Origin: Cruorifilaria tuberocauda
Taxonomy: Eukaryota > Nematoda > Chromadorea > Rhabditida > Onchocercidae
Assembly (NCBI GenBank): GCA_013365365.1
Contig: JABVXU010000058.1
Span: 62,001-126,000 of the forward strand
Length of the DNA stretch: 64,000 nucleotides
Direction of reading: 5' to 3'
Within the stretch, counting starts at the first letter, position 1. Every line of letters starts with the position of its first letter. The position numbers were made by a program, and so were the translations under genes. The notes below the pieces were generated by a model that was given only the letters and a program-made list of their open reading frames with translations, made no database searches and was not told the DNA's origin. This document shows, piece after piece, positions 50,758 to 61,993 of the stretch.

Positions 50758-53058
50758 TGAAAATGATGGAAATTTAAAATGTTAATTTGAAATAATTATA
50801 GTTAGAAATTAACGAGTTACATAATTCGATCTTATTGATCATTTAAACGATCAAAAAATATAAAGGGAAGAGTGAGGCATACATACGCAAACAAATGTAC
50901 AGATAAGGTGAAAAATATTGCCATTAGATGGTACACAAGAGAGATAGGAGTATGAACATAAATTTTTAGGCAGTCGTAAATCATCCGATGAAATCGATCC
51001 CCGTGTTTCAGCAAATGCATTTCCATGAGAAATGCTGACAGGTTAACGATAACGATTCAACTCATGATAATGATAACGATTAAGGAAATGATAATGGCAA
51101 CTATATTGATTTCACTAATGGTGAACTTTATTATCATATAAATTACTAATAATATGAAGTTTGGATAAATGAATAAAATGCAATTAATTATGTGTTAAAT
51201 CGATATCAAATATGCGATCAAGAATTTTTTCTGGTTTAAGAATTGTAAGTTTTAATAAATCATTGACTTTGACTTTTTAAAATGACAACTCATGCGACTA
51301 TAACTGGACGATTTCTTCACGATTTTTTATACCATAATTCATTTTCCAAAAAAAGATTTCATTCCTAATTTAAATCTTTGAATTACGCTTTTTTCTATCA
51401 TTTTATTTAGCGACTGATTAAAATTTAAGGTGTTTTTTTTTTCAATTCTATTCTCTTTCAGATGAATGAGTAAAAATAAATCAAAAATTTATGATATCGA
51501 ATAAAGTATCACTGTTTGAAAATACGTAAACATATGCTATAAAACAGAAACAAACTAAAATATTTATATTTTAATCGTTGTTTTACATTTACTGAGATGA
51601 ATTTATCGATTATTTTTAAACAAAGCAATCGTTCTTTTAATTTCAAAACAGATCAATTAAATCCAGAAAAGGTAAATCAATCTCCATCACAGTGCTTCTT
51701 CTTCAATTTATAAATTTTACTAACAAATAATTACAATTAAATTTTAAACCAGAATTTTTTTGTGTTCATTGTGAAAAAAGTCATAAGTTCTATTTACAGT
51801 AAAGCTTAATCCCAGGAAATTTAATTTTCTTATGATCAATCACTCGCGATACTGTAGTTTCGAATAACTATCGTGTACGTATGATTGAAAGGAAGCTTAC
51901 GTAATTCTATACGTACATGAGCTTGTAAAAATTGGCTGATTTTGGAAGTTTTCCGCACAAAAAAGAAAGATATAACATTAATCCAAAATTAACTATTTTT
52001 GCAGAAAAATGAGAAAAAAAGTGAAATGCTGATTGCAAATAAAAATGTTTGAAGGTTTGTTAAATTTTCAGAATTATTTTTCATGCGTTGGTTAGCGTAA
52101 CGATTGTTGAGACTGTGAGGGCGACAGCTAATGTATAATTCCGAAATTTATAAAATATTCTCCATAATCTTCCAGAAAAAAATTATGTCCTTAATTGTTT
52201 TATTAAAATGTTCGAAAACTTTATTTTTTGACAATCGTACTATCTCTTTTTAGGATATTTTACTTAACGAAATATTATTTAAATTATACTTAGAAAGCAA
52301 TACAGATTATCATTTCTCTATCAATTTTAGAATTAATTTATTAAATAAAATTGAATTTCAGTTATAGAATGAATCAAGTACGACAAGATAATTTTTGCAA
52401 CCAAATCATTTCTTTGTTAATTCCTGCTTACCTCCTCTTATTGGTTTTTTTCTTTTCCATGTTATACCAACCGATGAATATATTCATTGGTCCGTTATTA
52501 ATTAACATATTGATAGAATTTTCTTAACATTCGTTTAGAACCGAATTTTCTTCTTTTTGAACAATAAAATTATTCGTTTCAGAGTGCAGAATTTAATAAC
52601 AACGTGGATTTCAATAATAATTTTAAAAAATGAAGGAAGATTCCGAATTTTTGAAGATCGAAAATGCTCAAAACGAGTGAATAAAATGTTTCGTCCTAAG
52701 CAACTTGGATATTTTCCTGTTTCCATAGTAACTTCATTGCTCTGCCCGCTTCCTGAACTCAAATCTTGCTAGCAATCATCATATCATGTTCAGCTTTCTT
52801 CCAATCACACCGTGGCACCAATATCACAACTCCTTCCAACATTTCCAATCATACTGCTCTTATTCTCGCAAAATTTTTAGAAAATCTTGCTTTCATCCCG
52901 TTTAAAATTATAATGGCGCTGTTATTATTTCTATTTGCTCCTTCAAAACCTTAAACTATTTTTTATTCTATTTGCTTCACTTTTTTTACAATAGAATATC
53001 TTCAAGAAAAAAAAAACTTTATTGAAATATTGAAGTTAGAGTAACAATTATTTGCGTA

Positions 53059-53898
53059 ATGTCTATTATTGTAGCACTAATCATTTTTGAATTCGTATTA
53101 CTTCTGTACAGTGAAGCATTTTACTGTTATAACTGCGCATCTACTTTACCTTCCAATATTAGTAAGGATGCACAACGAGCATTCAAAACAATACTTTATT
53201 CGACCTTTATGGTACCACCAGTTGATAGGTTATGCATTAACTCAGATGATAACGAATTCAGGACCGTTAAACAGATAAACTGTTCATCGGATGATCAGTG
53301 TGTTAAAATTACAGTACGACAGAAAGGTTAGTATGCATCAATGCTGCATGTTTTGTTCAAGCTGATTTGGAATCCCACACTTAATTTTACGTTTTCTTTC
53401 TAAGATATTTGTGGACAGAAAAATTCATTTACATCATTCACCCGTAAGTACTGCGAAATTTCGAATTCCATGAATTGAAACTTTTGCAGAATTTGACTGA
53501 TAGCTCCCTAATCTAAGATAAGATCAATTTACTGAATTGTATCATTGTGATTATATTTAATCTCAAAAGCATGAAATCAATTTATCAAAGTTTTTATGGA
53601 TTACTTGCTTACAGAAAAATTTCACGAAAATAGTTATTTTGCTGATTTTTTACTTGCAAATATTTTAGTAATGAATCATCCATACTTTTTAGATTTACAA
53701 TTCGTCATGCGCGGCTGTAGAACACTCATATATCGTGATAAGATGATAAGTACTAACGTGGAATGCCGTCATGATTACAGTCCGTCGATTTGTCACTGTA
53801 GCGGTAATCTTTGTAATAGCGCCCCGATATTTTCACTTTATGATTATATGTTTTCTTTAGCATTTCTTGTGATTTCGTTAAGTCTGCGTAATTTTTAA
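53059..53898 (+). CDS. Ly6/uPAR-like (three-finger) GPI-anchored protein, two exons
   Basis: Exons 53059-53326 and 53693-53898 join in phase to 157 aa. The N-terminus MSIIVALIIFEFVLLLYSEA is a clear signal peptide. The mature part starts FYCYNCAS and contains ten cysteines, ending CHCSGNLCNSAP, where the LCN is the usual last element of an LU domain. A hydrophobic tail (FSLYDYMFSLAFLVISLSL) with only RNF after it fits a GPI-anchor signal. Such proteins sit on the outer cell surface and often modulate ion channels or receptors. Nematode genomes carry many divergent members, and I cannot assign this one to a named gene. It stands alone, with no close neighbour on its strand upstream. Confidence 0.82.
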
Positions 53899-56800
53899 TT
53901 TTATGAAATTTCTCGTGTTATATTGAAATTTCCGAAATAATTGTTCAAAGTAGCTGAAAATGGAATTTGGCAAATATAATGACGAAATTTTAAGATAAAA
54001 TGCAAAAAGACTAGCTGAAAGGAATTTCAATCTTAGTTACATGAATATTTCTCAATCAATTATATTGAATATTAATGTTTATCCACTTAAATTATTTGTC
54101 AAGCAAATGATAAACCTGAAAATGTAAAAGCATAAAATCCGATGTTACCTCATTTAGATGAAATATGATTCAATAATACCTGACGAAATTGGTTTCCAAT
54201 TTGATGCGAAATGTCCAATGAGATTTTTTTTTCACAATTTATAATTCCTAGTTAATATAAATATATTGAAATTCATGAAAATTTAACTTCAGAAATTTCA
54301 AACCTGAGAAATACGAAAGCAAGACGTACGTTTAACAAATCAATAAGTCTAAATCATCAAAACGCTGCTTTAAATGTAATTATAATTAATTTATTTGGAA
54401 AATTTCGAAAATTTTTCCAAAGTGAAAAGAGGCAATTTTACAATGAAGTAGAGAGATATGTTCATTTCACTGTGATCAGAGAGGAATTGGAGAAAAACTT
54501 TAATTATTCCAAATAATTGAATTTTTAATTAATTGATCGCGCCTTTTAGTAAAAATATTTTTACATAATTCTCTCATAAATTATATCTTTTTGTATAAAT
54601 TATTCAATGTTTATTGCAGAAATAATGAATACAGTAAGAAAGAACGAAAAACTAAAAATTCTGTTTTTAAAAAAATTCAAAAGATTTCAACTTTAGCAAT
54701 TTAACTTTACAGTTTACAGACATAGTTTATATTCTCCAAAGTGTACTTTATTTTCAAAGAAAAATTTAACTGAGAAGTCTAATTGAAGAACTGAATAAAA
54801 TGCCGTGAAGAATAAGACGATATTGCTTCTAATTTCCGGCTCGAGTTTAATTATGATACGATATACAGTAACACAAATTTTTCATAAATTGTTCATTCAA
54901 ACGTTCTTAAGATTGTATAATTCAAAAAAGTTAAGCGCAAATGTCTCACTTAAACATTGCTGTTAAAAAAAGTTTTCCTTTCTTATAAAGTTCAAATGTT
55001 ATCCTACTGGTATCTCAAATAAATCTGTTTTTATCGGAGAGGAAGTCATTACGAAAAGGTTGACAAAGAATGTTATTTAACGAAAAGTTAAAAAAAGACA
55101 TCGACACAGTGCTCTTATTTGGAATATATGTTTGGAGTAATTAAACCATTATCACTGCTTGCAAAGTTTTCCTTGATAAAAGTTTCCTGGTGTTACTGGT
55201 AAATATTTTTTTGTACGTATCAGTGATTAAAGATCCTAACAGGTACTTTTCCTTGTTGAAAAAGATAATGATTACTCTCAGACACTTGCATGATCATTGA
55301 TGTGCTTGTAATTTCACGTATCGAATTTCCTTTAAAAATAATACCACAATATAACAATGTGTACAAGCTCGTAGCAAATTAAGTATTATCGATAGCAAAT
55401 TATTTATTTCATTTCATTCTTTTAAGTAAGTCTATGGTATTCAGTATATTCCAAAGTTAAATTAATTCAAATAATTGTAATTTTAGGTAAAAGAAGCGAA
55501 CTGTAAAGAAATTTCTAGCATTCTTGCGTGTTATTCATATTTTACATTAATTATTAAAAGATAAACCATTAAATTTTGCTTGCTTTGCACTGAAATATCC
55601 ATAATTATTTCCATGGTGACCTGAAATATTACTTATAGTTAAAGACAAACAGATTAATTATCCAAGAACTTGAACAATAATTATCTCATTTAATTTATTA
55701 AGAAACGAAGAATCAAATTTTGTTAAAGTTAATGATGTAATATAGTCAGGTAGTTTCATTACAAAATATTGTTAAAAGTCAATTGGTAATATGATTACAG
55801 CACGATTTGTGATAACTTTAGGCTTAACTTTTATTCGAACACTTAAATTTTATTTTTTCTTCAGTATCATTATATCATTTCATTTAAATAATTTTTTCGG
55901 TAAATAAAAGTGCTATTTTCATTCCTTGTCAATTTATTTGTCTTTTCAAACTTCAAATGAGGAGAAAACGGAAAATAAAATTCATTAAAGGAAGTTCCAA
56001 TTTCATAAAGCAATATGAAAACACCTTCAAATTCAATTTGTGATTATGAATTTGATATTTCATTGATATCAGCGCGGGAGAGGCGAAGTTGCATTTGTCT
56101 CGTGGATACAATCATGATGATAAATTCGACACATTTCAACAGTATTTCATTGCTTGTTTCTCTCTTCTCATCGATGTGAACAGAAATAAATATATCAAAC
56201 GATGTAAATGTTAGCATAAAAATCCAAATATACCATTTCAGGCCAAATCTGTTAATTCCGAATTTATTGGATAGATCTAGGAAGCAAATCTTAAAAGTAA
56301 TATTCAAACAAGAACATTATTCTCTGATTTTATTTCATATCTTACTTGGTTTCTAAAGTTTAAAAATGAGGACAATGTTGATTGAATTTCAGTTTTGCAT
56401 TTTGCGCAACTATGACAATTCCTGAGCAGAGTGAAATATCACCAAAAAAATTTCCAAGCAATTTTTTTTAAGCCTTTATTAAATTTCAATGTTTGAAATT
56501 TATCGTAAACAAATTTTCGTTTCGTTTTTCGTCAACAAGAAAGAAGACTATGCAATGAGAAAGTCCAGAATTTTAGGAATAATAAACGATTGAAATCAAT
56601 AATTTGTATTTTGCAAATTCCTTTCGAAATTGTCAAGTTTAGAGGTCATTTTCGGTGCAACGAATATAAATAGAATAAGAAAATTGAGCAGACGATTTGA
56701 TCTTAATAGAATTAGTCTCTTCGAAACAGTTCTTTCCTACACATTCAGTTTCAGTGATACTATTTCACACTCTTCTACAGCATTCATTATCGACAATAGT

Positions 56801-57818
56801 TCGAATGTATCAGGCGGTTGCATCTTTGATAAATCTACTGTTTAAACTAGTTTGAAATTTATTAAATTATACTTGATACATTATATTTCATTATATAGTT
56901 TTACTTTCATATTCTTTGATAAGTAATTAGTTGGTATTTGATCACTCGAAATATTTTAAACAACTAAATGTGTCTGTTAAAATTGAGTATAACTTAATTT
57001 GAATTTCTAAAAATCGAATTTCGAATTAATCTGCTTAAAAATCTCACAATAACTTAATTATTTGCAATCGCAATAAATTTTAATTTTAAATTCATAAGAA
57101 AAACTTAAATTTCATTTTGGTAAATTAGTATTTATTTCGAATTCATTTTGGATAAAATGCTTGTGCTGACGCGAATTAAAACGTGTTTTGCATAGATTAT
57201 TACATAGAAAAAACGTGTGAGATACTCAATGTTCGGGAATATTCGATAATCAAGAAGTGCAAAATCAACAATGTAAAAGGTCACCTGAATGACCTTACAT
57301 TGGTCTCACATTTGAATAACGGTAAGGAAAGACTAAAATACCTAATTGAAAGATAAAGGTAAAAGAAAAAAAAAAGGAAAGAAAGGATGAATGATAGGAA
57401 GAACGATAAAGATGAATGATATCTCTTGAAATTATGGCTGATATGTTGTAATTGCTCTGCATATGACATTGAGAGGATCTAAAAAGGATGGCATAAAATA
57501 ATAGTTCAGTGTTATTATCATTGTTATCACTGTTAACACGATCATCATTGTCTTCGCCATATTTTCTTGCTGTAATATCAATGAAATTTAGTGAAATATA
57601 GAATATAATCAGTCGTGCTTATTTATGCTTATCACAAAATGACATTTTTTCCAGCATTTCAAATAAAGAAAACCGAAACAAAAAGAAGGCAAGGAGGAAT
57701 CACTGACTTCCGGAAGAAGTGATTCCCGATCAGCATCAAGATCAGAAACAAATCGGAAATACATATGCAATTTCTCAAATCAATAACGACAACAAAAACA
57801 ATAATAAATGCTTCAAAT
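53899..57818. other. Gene-free AT-rich region between the Ly6-like and ZP genes
   Basis: 3.9 kb with no convincing exon. Frames at 56044-56307 (minus) and 56630-56845 (plus) are somewhat less AT-biased but have no start context, splice partners or family motif, and could be decayed or chance frames. A purine-rich run lies near 57358-57390. Confidence 0.55.
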
Positions 57819-59353
57819 ATGCTTATTTCGAGCCCAGCTTTACTCCAAATTTTATTACTTTCCTGTATAGCATCCATTGTGTTGGTAAATGGATTGGATG
57901 ATTACAGTATTGCTGATGATGATGTTATCAATCTTCCAATTAGTAGATTTCCAGAACCAGATTGTAAATATCACGTACGGTTTTATAACCGAAATGGTTC
58001 GGAATTGAAGAGGTAAACAATAGTTATATATTACATTCTCATCTTACATCTTGAAATTATATCAAATTATCACGACAAATGAAAAATAATTTGAAATCCA
58101 GAATGATTTTCAAGTTTGAAAAATTCGTGTCCTATCTGTAAATCACTGATACTAGTAACGCATTATGTTGCTTGTTTTACTTATTACGCTAACTGATTAT
58201 CTTCTTTATCAGTTTTTATTTAGCCTAAAATATGGTATGGTTTTATTTAGCTAACTTGCTGATTCAATAAATGAAAATATTTTTTAAAGAGAAAATTAGA
58301 TTAGCATCGACTCAAAATTTTTGTTGAATCTAAATTTTAAATTGGAACTTTGAAGAATGCTATGTTTGAAAAATGTAACTTTACATATGATTGTCCATTT
58401 TTAATTCCAGAATTATTATATTGTAAGTTAACTAATGCTTATACCTAAAATGATCAGTGAAGAAAGGTTTATCATGACATGTAATGAGAACAAAAATAAA
58501 TCGCTAAACATTTTAAAAAAATGACTGAAAATTGCAGAGAAGTTGGAATTGGTGAACCGGTCTATCATCATTGGACATGTAGTTACAAGCAACAACAGAA
58601 CGGCCTATTTTGTATTTTAGTAAATAACTGTACGATTTCGAATCCTCGACCTGATTCTTTACCAGTACCAATTATTGATGAATTTGGATGCTCCCTTTTT
58701 CCTATTATAATGCCACATGTTGAATATGATGGCGATCTTGAAGGTGGCCTTCAAACGAATGTATTCTTATTGGACATTGACCAGGTATCGTTCAATAATA
58801 TAAGTAAATTTATAATAATCGCAAAACATTTATATAAATATAAGGCAGTAATAATTTCGTTGAAGTAGAATAAATCAAATTTATTGAATTGCTATGTAAG
58901 TGGCCTTCTCATCGGCCATTCCATTCTCAGTAGTTCTCATTTTGAATTCGCCCCCATTTCGCTTCATTAATTACAACACTGAAATTGGTGTAAATGTTGT
59001 GAATTTTGAATTGAGTTAGACTCGAATTGAAAATATCTTTTAGCTTTAAATTAAAAAGATGATAAATTCCTTATGTTCTTCTCACTGCAATATAAATTCA
59101 GTACGTTTATCCGGGTGCAATTAATCAATCAATTCTAATAAGCAATAAATCCAATCAATAGAGATTATCATTATCTTTCTACCAATGGAAATGTCATTTT
59201 CAGTCGTCTATTACGTTTCATTGCAATATCAAGTTGCTGCTAAAGTTACATGGCATTTGTCAACGGCCTTTATGTCCACCGATCCAACGGTATCTTCTCA
59301 GATCGCAAAGAAGTTCAATCACTTTTGAAACAACATCAAATGTACCCGCATAA
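57819..59353 (+). CDS. Short secreted protein with only the C-terminal half of a ZP (cuticlin) domain
   Basis: Exons 57819-58012, 58538-58784 and 59204-59353 join in phase to 196 aa. An ATG at 57765 in the same frame would give 214 aa, but the one at 57819 sits directly before the signal peptide MLISSPALLQILLLSCIASI. Nematode ZP proteins polymerise in the cuticle or other apical matrices. The ZP-C pattern is clear: PDCKYHVRFYN, EVGIGEPVYHHWTCSYK, FCILVNNCTI, IIDEFGCSLFPIIM, a VFLLDIDQSSITFHCNI strand, and the closing C-Q-R-P-L-C-P-P. The usual ZP-N half, furin-type cleavage site and C-terminal membrane anchor are absent; only a short Ser/Thr-rich tail follows. Residues D-D-Y-S-I-A-D-D-D after the signal peptide are acidic. 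Upstream exons with a ZP-N half cannot be excluded but are unlikely given the signal peptide. Confidence 0.82.
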
Positions 59354-59382
59354 CAAATATAATTAAAATTCTATATTTTTGA

Positions 59383-59388
59383 AATAAA
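59383..59388 (+). terminator. AATAAA polyadenylation signal of the ZP gene
   Basis: Exact AATAAA hexamer 29 nt after the TAA stop of the ZP gene, well placed for cleavage shortly downstream. Confidence 0.6.
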
Positions 59389-60562
59389 GAATTATATATT
59401 TCCGCGGCTCAAATCTTCCTACGTCTGATTAGCAGATGAAAATCATTTGCTGAGGAATTTTTGGATCTGCAAATAATCAATATATTTTCATCCGACAATT
59501 AATATACTTAAGTACTGATATAACGCGCAATCTATTCAAATTGTAAATTCTTGGTTGGAAGTGCTGTTTTTTTAAAAAAGGAAAATTGCAAGTGAAAAAG
59601 AATACCCCGGCTAGGACATAACAATCTAATGAAGAAGAACATTTCTTTTGCTACGAACTAATCGTACTCAATATCGTATTTCTACTGCAGATTCACAGTA
59701 TTTTTTTTTTGTGGAAAACATTTCAATAGCGTTTATTATGATGACATGATATTACAACTTCGTTTTCACTTTTTCTATTTTCACAGGCTTTTCTAAGCAT
59801 CAACGACTATTTCATTTTCATTCAACGCATTCCACCCACTTAATGATAATTAAAATACTACAGATTAAAGCAAGAAAGTAATATCACCGTATAAATGAAA
59901 GTGAACTATGAGTATGTAAATATGTAAAGAAATGAATTGTAATAAAAATAAAACAAATGAAGATAGTAATTTTGTGATAACGAAAAATATAGCACGAAAC
60001 TCAGTTATATACAATGGAAAATAAAAAACAATATTTAAAATTGAAAGCGACACTGAACTTAAATTAAGAAATAAATACAACTAGAATTTATATAAAACAA
60101 GGATAATATGACAAATATCAACAAGTGTACAAGGTAACGATGAAAATCTCACAGCAAAATTTTTAGAAATTATTTTAGGACTGGAATATAAAACTATATC
60201 CTCTGCCTTTAATTCTATTCTACACAATTTTATCCTCTTCCGCCGAAAATCATTTCTCCACGCGAGTCATCATTATAAAAATACGGAACCAAATCATTTC
60301 TGTTCATAAGTATTTGGGCAGAAGAACAAAAAATATCCATGAAAACTTTTTTTAATACACCAATATATCGCAGCACCAAGTTTTACAAAAATCACAGAAT
60401 TTTTGGGGAAGAATTAGAGAACTAAACCAAGATGACCAGTCCAGAAAGCACGAATTAAACTCGCGATGTGTTCCAGAATCTTCTACCGTAATCAACAAAT
60501 AATGACGTGAAACGTTACTTAATTAACTTTGAAAGCTGAAAAGGCCTCTCAATGATTTCTCA
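59389..60562. other. Intergenic AT-rich sequence
   Basis: Between the ZP gene and the 3' end of the small minus-strand gene. The minus frame at 59865-60080 is Phe/Leu/Ile-rich noise. Nothing else was recognised. Confidence 0.6.
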
Positions 60563-61639
60563 TCATCGCTGAAACAGATAAGTCTAATTAAGACGAATTC
60601 AGTTTGACTTCAAAATTTTTCCTATTATTCTTTATTATTATTAAAGCGAATGATGAAAGCAACAGAATGAAAAACAGCACGAATTTTTTTGGATTATTTG
60701 ATGAAATACACTAAGCTAATCGGCTACACACTAGAACGCTGAAAATTGAATTCGACAAAAAAATTTGATTACCGAATCTTTGTAATCGTTATACTCCTGT
60801 TCTGAGATATCAACTATTTCAGCGGCATTGTCTAAAACAGAAAAGTGATACATTAATTGATAGAAATATCAACTCTTAAAAACCAAATTTATCCTATATA
60901 TTAAGGCTATGATTTTTAACAAATGAATACTACCTTGATATTTCTTGGTTAAAAATCATGGCCTCAACAGTTAAAATATGTGAATACTATCGAAAAACTA
61001 ACCGAACAAAAGAAAATTTTTTTATTTAATTAGAAATCACATGCAATTATAAGAAAGTATAACTCATAAATCAATATCATTCTATCAAGTCCTATGCTCG
61101 ACTTCTGCAGTCTAACTGAACATAATGAAATAATAGTGAAACATAGTGAAATATTGTTCAGGCATTCAATTTACCATTAAAAAATGTAAAATTGATAAAT
61201 CACGTACCAGGGATTTGTTCCTGACGCTCATTTCGTTTAGACAGTCTTGAAAGCAGTTCTTTTTTAGATAAAAGAGTCGGTAACTGAGATGGAACTAAAT
61301 CGCGTCGAAATTCAAGCTCTTCATTCAAATGTCCCAGGCGTTTAAAATGTACTTTTCCATTTTGAACATAATTAGGCTTCGGTGATCGATTTAACTATAA
61401 AAAACAGATTTAGGAAGGAATAAAGAAACGGAATTTTTGAATACTTTTTCTAGATCTATAAATTATCCCCTCATCAAATTTAGTCAAATGTTAATTCCAA
61501 ACGATCACTATGTCACGAAGTTACAATTAACAAATGAATCACTTATACAGATCATATCCCAGTAGTAAAATAATTACAAGCCAAACAGATTTGTGAAGAA
61601 AGAGGACGCTATGAATGCTACATTGTTTCGATGATCCAT
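60563..61639 (-). CDS. Small unassigned protein, about 89 aa, four exons (model tentative)
   Basis: The two central exons, 61394-61208 and 60831-60773, join in phase and have good borders. A first exon 61639-61622 (MDHRNN) with a matching-phase donor and a TTCAACAG acceptor just upstream supplies a start. A last exon at 60568-60563 would add only Arg and a stop; reading through the donor instead ends near 60740. The product is hydrophilic and highly charged: YVQNGKVHFKRLGHLNEELE, LVPSQLPTLLSKKELLSRLS, and an acidic end EIVDISEQEYNDYKDS. There is no signal peptide or membrane segment, so it is probably an intracellular adaptor or chromatin/RNA-associated protein, but I do not recognise the family. 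It is head to head with the forkhead gene. Confidence 0.6.
60904..60964. repeat. 17-bp inverted repeat, 27-nt loop, inside an intron of the small minus-strand gene
   Basis: Arms 60904-60920 (AGGCTATGATTTTTAAC) and 60948-60964 pair with a single G/A difference, equivalent to a G-U pair on one RNA strand. Total length 61 nt, close to a nematode precursor-miRNA hairpin, and it lies within the 60832-61207 intron. No known miRNA seed was recognised. Confidence 0.55.
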
Positions 61640-61993
61640 TTCCTTGTTAGGCTGTTGAACTTATATGATAATGGCAAAAAATATACTGTAACAGAAAAAA
61701 TATCTCTAGGAAAAATGAAGAACCGAAGAGTAAGAAAGAGAAGAGGGCAATAAAAATAGAAACAAAAAGTGTGAAGAAAAAGCGGAGATGAACTGCTTTT
61801 TTTTCATGGACGGGCTCCAGTCATTGAGTGTATGTGTGAAAGAAATAAGAGGAAAAAGCATGCCGAGGTGGAAAGGCCTATACTTGTATTTTGCTTGCTT
61901 AAAGCAAAAAGCATCACAATCGTCATCATCTTTTTCATCCTCCCTTTCTTCTACAGTAGCAAGCAGTGCATCAGCAAAGCATCGAAGTCACTA
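61640..61993. promoter_or_regulatory. Divergent start region between the small gene and the forkhead gene
   Basis: Only about 350 bp separate the inferred start codons. A TTCTTCTACAG acceptor ends near 61955, 39 nt before the forkhead ATG, and fits trans-splicing. A TTCAACAG acceptor on the minus strand lies just upstream of the 61639 ATG. Part of the interval may be 5' UTR. Confidence 0.45.

Larger units (their letters stand above)
47830..53058. other. Upstream flank of Wnt: 5.2 kb without a confident gene
   Basis: Should contain the missing Wnt signal-peptide exon and its promoter, though neither could be fixed. It contains a GA tract, a pyrimidine tract and one coding-like open patch at 49970-50169, listed separately. 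The remaining open frames are short and AT-rich. Confidence 0.5.

Noticed and set aside
56630..56845. 71-aa plus-strand frame slightly less AT-rich than its surroundings
   Set aside because: No ATG context, splice partners or motif; too weak to call a gene or pseudogene.
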